Shown here: piece by piece, positions 55,450 through 64,000 of the stretch
Layout of the letters: every line of letters begins with the position of its first letter
Position numbering within the stretch: the stretch's first letter is position 1
From: Solen grandis
Taxonomy: Eukaryota > Mollusca > Bivalvia > Adapedonta > Solenidae
Length of the DNA: 64,000 nucleotides
Direction of reading: 5' to 3'
NCBI GenBank assembly: GCA_021229015.1
Contig: CM037777.1
Span: 55,071,089-55,135,088 of the forward strand
Program-made: the position numbers and the translations under genes
Notes under the pieces: model-generated
Database searches by the model: none
What the model was told of the DNA's origin: nothing
Seen by the model: the letters and a program-made list of their open reading frames with translations, nothing else

Positions 55450-58055
55450 AAAAATTAGTAACTTATGTTTGAACTTTGTATTAAATGATAAATTTCGAAA
55501 TTAATTAATCATAAATGAATAAAAAAAATAGGTCAAAGTCTTTGCTGTCACTGGCTGCAAATGTCGCAAGAGGCGGTACTCAATTGTTGTGTCTATATCT
55601 AAGATTAATTTACTTAAATATAATAAATAAATCAATAAATCTTAATCTTTCGCTGTTTGCTAATTTAGCCTGTATTTTAATCGATCTTTGTTCATAATTA
55701 CAAGTTCTTGCGTTTTTAAAAGCATCATTTAAGAACTCAAAATTCATCATCCTTAAATGTTAATAACTTCATACAGATGGAGAACACCGGGGTGATATAG
55801 ATGTTATAGGTTGGATATGAAATGCCAAATCATTCTAATATAAAACCATGATTGTATATTTTTCATTTAACATAGGAAACACGAGTACGTATAAGTTTTA
55901 CTACAATCAAAACGTATACGCGTCATTTTTTGTCGTCGACATACAGTTTCTTTTGACATTCTGTATAAATTCATAATTTCCGACGTACTGTTTTATTGTT
56001 TTGTGTCTTCATATTTTTTTAAACTAAATGCATATGGGTTTATCGTTTAATAAAAAGGTTTCATTCAAAATCAAACGTTTGATATTCAAATATGTAATGG
56101 CATTCCACTCCTATAAGATTGCATGTTAAACGCATTATTAATTCATGAAATAAATAGTTTCTATCGATTGTATCAAAATATCTCTCAAAGTCCACGAAAG
56201 CAAGATACAGTATACTCAATGTATTAGAGAGTGTTTTTGCTATTATTCAGAGTAAAACAAAGATGCAGGTATTAGTTATCTTTTATATTTTGATATCCAC
56301 TGCCACAAAGAAGCTCTGATTAAGTCGGACAAATTGTAATTGACTGTAAACTTCTATTCATAAAACCTATACAGATTTTCGTTTTTTCTACTTGATGGCA
56401 TATCATATTTTCTAAACTCAAATTTTATTAAATACTTCAATTTCAAGTATTCTTTACACATACCAACTTTTAAGTGTTAATTTGATTACCAAGTGTCATC
56501 TTACAAAACATCATAACATCGTTTATTCGGCATAAAATAGCATACAGCTTTTATTCGGCATAAAATAGCATACAACTATGATGTTATGACAACAAAATAA
56601 GGGGCGTGCCGTATTTGATTCGTTTATTCTGATGAAATTATCATATCTGGCACGTGTTCACACCTACAGCATGTGCGTGTTTTCATATGGGAAATTTGAA
56701 ATTTGAACAACTTTCCTTGAGTCATGAAATTCCGCTTGTTTGCTCCATGCAAAATCATATTGCCACGTGTGGTGTCACTTCGTCATTGACCGATTGTGTA
56801 GAAGTGTACTTCTATGGCACGTTTTTAGCAATATTTTCCAGATTGTATTTAAGTGTTAAGTATCATCACTAACTCCAGATTCACAATTGACTGGACTCAA
56901 TTTATTCAATACCATCTCTTTGTAATGTGTGATATAACTTGCAAAGATAATTGTTTATTTATTTTGTTCTATACGATGCTTATTTCATTCTCTCACCTCA
57001 AACCCCCCCCCCCCCCCCCCTTCCCCCTAGACCAAATGATTTATTAATCAACCTTATTTATAATTAAATAATGATCACTTATATTATGTATACATATTTA
57101 TATATTGTGCAAAATACATTTTTGTTAATCTTACCTGCAATAGTCTCCAATCCATGATTTCATATTAATATATTTTTCCAGTCCACTTGATTCTCTCTCT
57201 CTCTCTCTCTCTATTTCACAAATGTGATATGTTACTTCCATTGTTACTGCATTCTGTTCGTATACTTACTCATTTTGCATACTATATATCAGACAAGTTT
57301 GTAATGATTGATGTTATTTTTATCCTATCAAATTGAGATAATTTACATAATAATATAAGGCGCAATGATAAGTCTATATGTATTTCTCTGTTCTGATTCT
57401 CTCTCTCTCTCTCTCTCAAAACTGATCTGTTACCCTAGACCGGAATGTTTTGTTACTAGTACATCATATTTGTATATTTCTCCATGTTGTATACTATGTA
57501 TACCTAGAACGTAATCAAGTTTTATTGTTCTATATGTCACCTTTTTGCATTCTGTGTATAATTCCTGTATAATTATATGTGTTTGTGTTATAATATTTAT
57601 TAAGTAATTATAAAAGAGACAAACACAAAATTAAATATAGATGCATCGTTTTATCGTTTTTAAATCTTTTTTTTTTCCCGATCACTTTATTATTACTAGG
57701 GCGTTAGCCCCACTTAGTAGGGCGAATGAACCCGATACCATACACCATACACAATACTAATGGAGCTTAAAATAATCAGATAAGTAATTAAAAATAAGCT
57801 CAGAAAAAATATCCTTTACTACTATCAATAATAGTAATTTCTAATTCATCTTAAGGCAAATATGGTTGTGTGCACATAATTTATAGTTAAAAAATAAGTT
57901 TAATATAACCTTATTAATTATTGTTCATAAAGTTCGAGAAAAAAATGCTTTGGAAACATTTTGATTAAATTGTTTTAGTTTATGGAAACCCTGTGTACTA
58001 CTTGAAATCATATGAAAGTATATCATGGTATATTTCCCCCCCCCCCCCTTTTTTT
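55450..58055. other. Intergenic with simple repeats
   Basis: No coding exon recognised. Contains a C run at about 57003-57021 and (CT)n at 57191-57213 and 57399-57418. Short open frames lack motifs. Confidence 0.5.
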
Positions 58056-58070
58056 TTCATTGCGAAATAT

Positions 58071-58343
58071 GGGGCCTCCGTGTCCGAAAGGGTAAGGTCG
58101 CTGACTTTAACACTCACTCACTCAGTCCCTCACCGCGTGGGTTCGAAACCCGGCAGGGTCATTCGGATTTTCATGTGAGGAAGCCTTCCAGCTAGCTTGC
58201 GGTAGGTCGGTGGTTCTACCCGGATGCCTCCGTGCTTCGGGGTCTTCCTCCTCCACCTGTTATTAGCTGGACGTCGCTATATGACTGAAATACTGTCGAA
58301 ACAACGGTAAACTCAAATAGTAAAGTCAAGTCAATAGTCAAGT
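58071..58343 (+). mobile_element. Full-length tRNA-headed SINE with 13 bp target-site duplication
   Basis: Complete copy: head GGGGCCTCCGTGTCCGAAAG, B box GGTTCGAAACC, body TTGCGGTAGGTCGGTGGTTC and GGATGCCTCCGTGCTTCGGG, tail CAAGTCAATAGTCAAGT. Flanked by the perfect direct repeat CATTGCGAAATAT at 58058-58070 and 58344-58356. The best reference copy in the window. Confidence 0.95.
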
Positions 58344-58359
58344 CATTGCGAAATATTCA

Positions 58360-60470
58360 TATTTTGATTGATTAATAATGACTTCTTGTTTGTATTTTCC
58401 ATTTTGAATCTGAATTTGTTTGAGCTAGGCCAAGAAAAAATATCTATGAAGGCACAATTTTCTAAGTTCCGTCAGAAATTGGCAGCTTATTCTTTGCCCA
58501 TATCGACTCAATGAAGTCGCGCGCGGCCAAGATGATACTGGAAATCAAATACACATTTATGGTCAGTTCTAATGGATATTAAAAGTAATATCACTAAGCA
58601 ATCATTCTACATGTTTTCCCTTGAAAATATGTGTTACTAACACAAGTCAAAAACCCTTACCGGCGAAAATCACGGGGTAATCCTGCATATTGTAAACACC
58701 CGACGTCGCTTTGTGTCAGGATGGCGTTCAGGTGTTTAGACAATTTGGATATAAAGTCTAAGTACTGCTTATAGACCTTAAGTCTAGACTTCGTTCATTT
58801 TGGAAAATCTCTGTTATGAATGTAAGAAAAATGTGGATGTCTATATATGTTGTCTTTGCTGTTCTCTTTTGTTGTGACGTGCTGAAGTTGTGCGTCTAGA
58901 CGGAAGGTTTATAAAACTGGAGTTAAGCGCTTAAAAGCTTAACTGACTCCTAACGACGAATGTATTTAAGCTTGATTTTTTAATAAGTTGGACAATTAAC
59001 GACTGACGAGGAATTGCGGTTGAACTTATTCTTTATTTTTTATAATATACCGCAGTTATCTCATGTATTTACATAATTTAAGGTTTAAGTGCTAGTGCGT
59101 CAGACGTGACCAGTTGCTTGCTATTATATCTTATATTATTGTTTTGTTTACTAAATTTTATCAAAAGATATTAAAAGTAGAGTTAAAATAAATCTGCCTA
59201 TTTATAAAACTTCATTTCTAAATGTTAATTCTGATACCTTTACGAATTCTAAAGCCGCCAGGCAGATTACAAGTTGGCAGAAAGTTCATTATTGAGAAAT
59301 GTTGGAATTTGAACGTCGCGGGTTGAAAAGTTGCAACTGAATGATGATGCTGACGCGCTCTCACTTTTATACTGATTGGATGCTGGCGAAGCTGCTGGCA
59401 TGCTTTCAGCCAATCAGAAAGTCTCTTTCGAATCCAGCAATGCTGTCAGCTTCAAGTAGGTACTTCGGTTAGGGCCAGCATCCAATGAAATCTTACAGTA
59501 ACGTCATCAAAACAAATAAATGCATTCTTTAAAATAATGAGTCATATTCCTTATCAAATTAGAAAAACTTAAACCAAAGTTCATAGAATATCTGTCCATT
59601 ACACATATAGAAATACAGCTTTAAACTACGTAAGTTTTCTGCCAGCCTTCCACCAAATAAGACAATAAATAGTGCTTGACAGGATTTACAATAACAAATA
59701 TAATACTCTGTAACAAGGTAAATAATACATATCTTCATTTAACTTGGACAAAAGTTAAACAAATGTATCAATAACAATAAATATTTACCCTAAAGAGATT
59801 AAAATTATAAAATTCATAAATTAGTGCGCTATATCCAAAAGTTGCAAATGGCGGCTGCTGTCAAAATGAAAGAAGTGTGCCAGCAAATGCTGGCGATTAA
59901 AATAATGGCTTACTGTTAATAAATACGAATGAAACATTAAGCTTGCTGAATTAAGGGAGTTCTATTCTCTATCTCACATATGGGGAAGTGCAGCAAAGTT
60001 ACGAATGAAATGAAAGGTAAGTCAATGTACGAATGAACTGAACGTCTGTCTCTAGATTAAACTGTACCAATTTTCGGATGTAACAGAACTTGGATAACTG
60101 GCTATTACAATATACACGAGACTATCATGTATCATATCGGACCAGTTCTTCCTCCTCTTCTCTCTCTCTCTACATTATAATTAAACCAAAAAGGTACTCT
60201 TATCATTCATCTGTCATCTTCTTTCCTTCCTCTAAACTCACTTAAGCTAAAACCAGTAGATTTACTTAAAGTATTTGGAAAATAATATACCCCAAGCCCC
60301 GCCGAAATGTCCGGTACACGTGTGATAGGTGAGCGCGTTCTCGTTAACTGTCGAGGCACGCGATAAAGCGCGTTATTTCGGAAAACTGTAAATCTCTGTT
60401 TATGAGTCTCAGGTAAAAATTAATGAATTAATTCGAATAAAGGAAATATGACATTTTCACTTCATTTACC
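58360..60470. other. Intergenic, nothing recognised
   Basis: No exon or matched repeat. ATTGGATGCTGGC (59377) and GCCAGCATCCAAT (59474) form a 13 bp inverted pair that may bound a short old element. Confidence 0.4.
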
Positions 60471-60890
60471 AGTGCCAAATCGACTCTATATTCTTGTATT
60501 ATTGCATTGGCGCGATACAAAGAAAGTGTCACTAAAGATATAGAAAACATTACAGCATATTAAGTCAGGTGAACGCAATATATCGCCAAAATGGCTCAAT
60601 ATATAGTTGTAACGACTCTATATAAGGACATTGGCAGTAAATGTATGGACATTTCTTCATCACAATGCCAAATCGACTCTACATATTATATACTCGTATA
60701 ATAAGTACATTTCCACTCCTTATATGGACATTTCTAAATTGCTAAATCAATTCTATATATTGCAGTTCAGTATTGCCACTCAATGCATGTACACTTTCAC
60801 TTCATATGAAGCCAGGCGGACCCAATATATCAACAAAATGACTCTATATGTAGTTCTAACGACTCCATAAAACGACAAAGTCACTATATA
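60470..60890 (+). repeat. Imperfect tandem duplication, about 190-245 bp
   Basis: TGCCAAATCGACTCTA recurs at 60474 and 60667. CAATATATCGCCAAAATGGCTC, then ATATAGTT.TAACGACT recurs at 60577 and 60821. The unequal spacing points to several indels after duplication. Confidence 0.6.
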
Positions 60891-60901
60891 ATGACATTTT
60901 C

Positions 60902-60903
<2 letters not shown>

Positions 60904-60950
<47 letters not shown>
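60904..60950. repeat. (AT)n microsatellite
   Basis: About 23 AT units. Confidence 0.95.
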
Positions 60951-60954
<4 letters not shown>

Positions 60955-61341
60955 TTCAGGCGCATTGCATAAGCCGTTAACGTTAAATAATTGATCATAA
61001 TCCACAGGGCAACCTGTACTATTACTTTGAAGAGGCATCGGTTGTTAATGAGATAGATGGAATGTCTCCAGCTGTACTTGACAGCCGTTAACTAGATCAG
61101 TAGCTGAAACGAAATGCTGAAAGGAAGAAAGTATGTGTAAAGAAATACTTAATGCATCATATAAACATATCAATACCTTCCTTTCCAAATTTAATTTGGA
61201 AAAAACAAAATAACAGTTCAAAGAACAAGGCCACAGGTAAAATATGAGAAATAGTTTACCGATGTAGCATTAAGAGATTTAAAGTTTAATATCACTCTAT
61301 ATAAACCATTAGATCATTTGCATTGAAAATACTTTCGGGAT

Positions 61342-61411
61342 AGTGAAATACAGATTTACGGAATCACTCGAGCTAATGCTCTCGTGATTTTCCATAAATC
61401 TGTGTATCACT
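61342..61411. mobile_element. 70 bp hairpin (MITE remnant)
   Basis: AGTGAAATACAGATTTACGG and ATCACTCGAGC pair with GCTCTCGTGAT and CCATAAATCTGTGTATCACT, with almost no loop. Confidence 0.6.
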
Positions 61412-61419
61412 CATGTTGA

Positions 61420-64000
61420 TAACACTGTTCGGATCAATCTACGATAGTAATGATCCTTTTATTATATACCTACTTTTCACTTCAAATAATATAAACATAA
61501 ATTCTTAACTTTCAATTATTTTCAAACAAATCTTCATTTTTTACCGTTAAACAACAAAGAACAAAGGAACTATGTTTTACCAAGTAATCCGTTCGTGTTC
61601 TACACAGCGCGTAATAATAACCAGTGTGTAAACGGCTTTCGTTTTCGAATCCGGTCAACATAGTGGGACATCCACATTGTGCAATGACGTCATAAAAAGT
61701 AGTTTTATTCTATGCACATAGAAATATGTTTACACAAGGTAGACACGTAAACGTTTAGACCTTGATACAAGTTTCTGTATTTTTGCTGAAGGAAATGGAT
61801 TGAAAATGCATAGCATCATAGATAGGTATATAATAATTATTGTTATCATTGATTTATAACTACGTACTAGGATAAAGTTTGAGGTCTAAAATAGTTTTTA
61901 TTGAGGTATGTCTGTTAAGAGAGAAAATTTCAACATTTTCTAATTTCATAAGCAAAACGCAATATCTATGCATGTATCTGAAATACTTCACCGAAGTATC
62001 TTAGCTAGAATATGTAAAGCAAACGACGTCTGCTTTTTCATCAGTTATAATTACCTAGTTTATTCCGATAATGATGACGATAGTGAAGATGGTAAATGGT
62101 ATCAAACGGATTTTGCTGTGCTTTCAATGACGTCTTTAAATATGTTTCTATATATCTATAGCAATTCAGACTAAGAAAGAATATCGAGGTTCTGAACGAG
62201 AAACACATATCTTTATTCATGTCAAATTGTAAAACTTGTCTGTTTTAATCATATCAAATTGTAAGATTTTTCCAAAAAGTGCTCACCTTTTAAAATAGAT
62301 AGTTCACAGATGATCGGTTGAAATAAAGAAAAGTTGTTGTTTTTTCTACTCTCCATCGTTAATGTCAATGAAGTCTTTATTTCCTGACAAATAAACTCAG
62401 CAAGCTTATATCATACTGCACGGGGAAACGTTATTTTTGTAAGTGCCACTTCGGGGCAATTGGTTAAGATACGGTATCCCTGTAGCAAGTCCTTGCGGAA
62501 CTACAATTAACGTTGCGCAATATGGCATCTTCAACAGTTCCGGGTAGCGCATTTGTAAGTTTAGCCTGTTAAGTTCGCGCATGCGCGAAGAATGAACATA
62601 ATCAATCATGTGTCGGCACACACTAAAACAGAAATTCGAAATATAGGTTTTGAAATTCTAAATATAGGTAAAATGCTGTTCGTAACACTATTTCTTGTGA
62701 TTGATAAACCACCATTTTTCTTTTACAATCACGGAATGTTTCATTGGATGACTATGCGTCTGTTGATGGGTATTAAAGGGACTGCCCCACAGATGCTGAA
62801 ATGACGAAATAAAATAAAACGCAGTAAGTTTTAAAATTACATTTCTGAAAAATTAGGTGACAGAGCTAGTGCCCGTGCGCATCTAATCAACCAAGCTATT
62901 TCAAGCACTATAATGGGGCCGTAAAAAACAGTAAGCGCCAAAAAGCGTACACTTGCTGCGAGACAGAAACGCTAAAGATCAAAACATGTAATTATCGGCG
63001 ATCGAGTCACGCGATGTGGCGACATAAAGAACGACAGTGACAGCCTGGTTGCTAAAATGTCATAAGACAAGTAAGTGTATTTTCCAAAACTGGGGACTTT
63101 CTCAGAAACATTGCACAGTGTAACGATAACAGCTTAATATACTTTAAAACGACTTGGCGACAGCTAAGAGATTTAACCTTTATATAGACATTGATCAGTA
63201 TTGATGTCTTTATGATTGGAAATCAAGATGTTAACCCAAAACTGTTTCGTCCCATTCAAATTCGATCCCTTCTCTCATTGACAATGCATTTATGGATCAC
63301 GTGATCTATGTGAAGTGCCCGTATAACGAAATCAAAGTTTTATTAATAAACAGGAAACTCCCTTATTGGGTAAGATCGGAAATTATTTTATTTAATTATT
63401 ATAAGAAAATCAGTATTTTTCCGGCTGTTGGTAGACTTAATAACAAAATTAATAACATTTAGATCCGAAAATGAGTTTATATATATTTTTACGGTATTTT
63501 TGATAGCATCTGGGAGGCAGTCACTTTAATAGATACAATACACACTTATAGTTAAAAATCTGAAGAAAAAAAATCAATGACCATCTGTGAACGAGCTGCT
63601 TTAAGTTTTATTAAATTAGCAAATTAACTTCTAATTTTAGAAAAAAAAACAAAAACAAACGTGAAAACTACTTCCTTCATTCTTTACTTCTGACCCCAAA
63701 GTGCGTTAGATGTTATATCGGATATAGTAATACAACAATACAACGTACTTTGGAGTCCAATTCTAACTCCATAGTGTGCTGGGTCCCAATGTGCGTTCCC
63801 ACAAAGCTATATTAAGCTGTTTCAAACTATTCTTTTTGTCCATATAATGATAAGCAACATTTAAACACAAATGAAATGCAGCACACACATATCTGTATCA
63901 AGAGTTTCAACATAACTATACCTCCTCTTCAAAGCAAAAATTATCCAGGGCAAAATTATTCTGCGCCAAATATAGGAGCTTGCACTGCATTTCGTTTTTA
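61420..64000. other. Intergenic, nothing recognised
   Basis: No coding exon with domain or splice support on either strand. 63690-63795 repeats CCAAAGTGCGTT / CCAATGTGCGTT phrases that faintly resemble the right end of the 8.6 kb repeat family. Confidence 0.4.

Noticed and set aside
60856..61038. Minus-strand ORF starting MPLQSNSTGCPVDYDQ
   Set aside because: It looks coding at first, but the upstream frame is closed, no splice partner is evident and it runs into the AT microsatellite.

Overview
The window looks like nuclear DNA from a mollusc, most likely a bivalve. The grounds are AT-rich DNA with long introns, spliced genes with GT-AG boundaries, LINE relics with spaced-Cys C-terminal domains, tRNA-headed SINEs whose head reads GGGGCCTCCGTGGCCGAG, and tails of the ACGTTAAACCC-AACAAAC kind that I associate with bivalve SINEs. 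The species assignment is inference. Two runs of exactly 100 N (25014-25113 and 47460-47559) are scaffold gaps.

Three host genes can be pieced together exon by exon, with agreeing splice phases. (1) On the minus strand, 17235 down past position 1, a secreted protein with a signal peptide, a short Cys-containing N-terminal segment, coiled-coil exons, a complete MAM domain over four exons, and the first exon of a C-type lectin domain that runs off the left edge. (2) On the minus strand, 41759 to 33696, an acid sphingomyelinase-like phosphodiesterase (SMPDL3 type) with a signal peptide and all metallophosphatase motifs, but with an apparent one-base deletion in its second exon. (3) On the plus strand, 48649 to 53443, the 3' part of an unrecognised single-pass membrane protein: Cys-containing ectodomain, one transmembrane helix, and a Pro/Ser-rich tail with a PPIY motif.

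The rest is almost all mobile-element debris. LINE-like retroelement relics lie at 1075-4226 (-), 14590-14960 (+), 18180-19075 (+), 20630-24160 (+), 25267-26270 (-) and 43421-43510 (+). A second class, with an R2-type restriction-like endonuclease motif, lies at 38487-41110 (+) inside intron 1 of the SMPDL gene and antisense to it. One SINE family has four copies, three of them with clear target-site duplications. Inverted-repeat (MITE-like) elements are scattered throughout and are dense at 44.06-45.66 kb.

The most unusual structure is in the last intron of the membrane-protein gene. Fifteen head-to-tail copies of a self-complementary 52-54 bp unit (51803-52565) face four inverted copies (52666-52880) across a spacer of about 100 bp. 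If transcribed with the gene it would fold into a long double-stranded hairpin. I found no prokaryote-type system, CRISPR array, operon or convincing functional tRNA or rRNA gene. From 53.5 to 64 kb I see no host coding exon.
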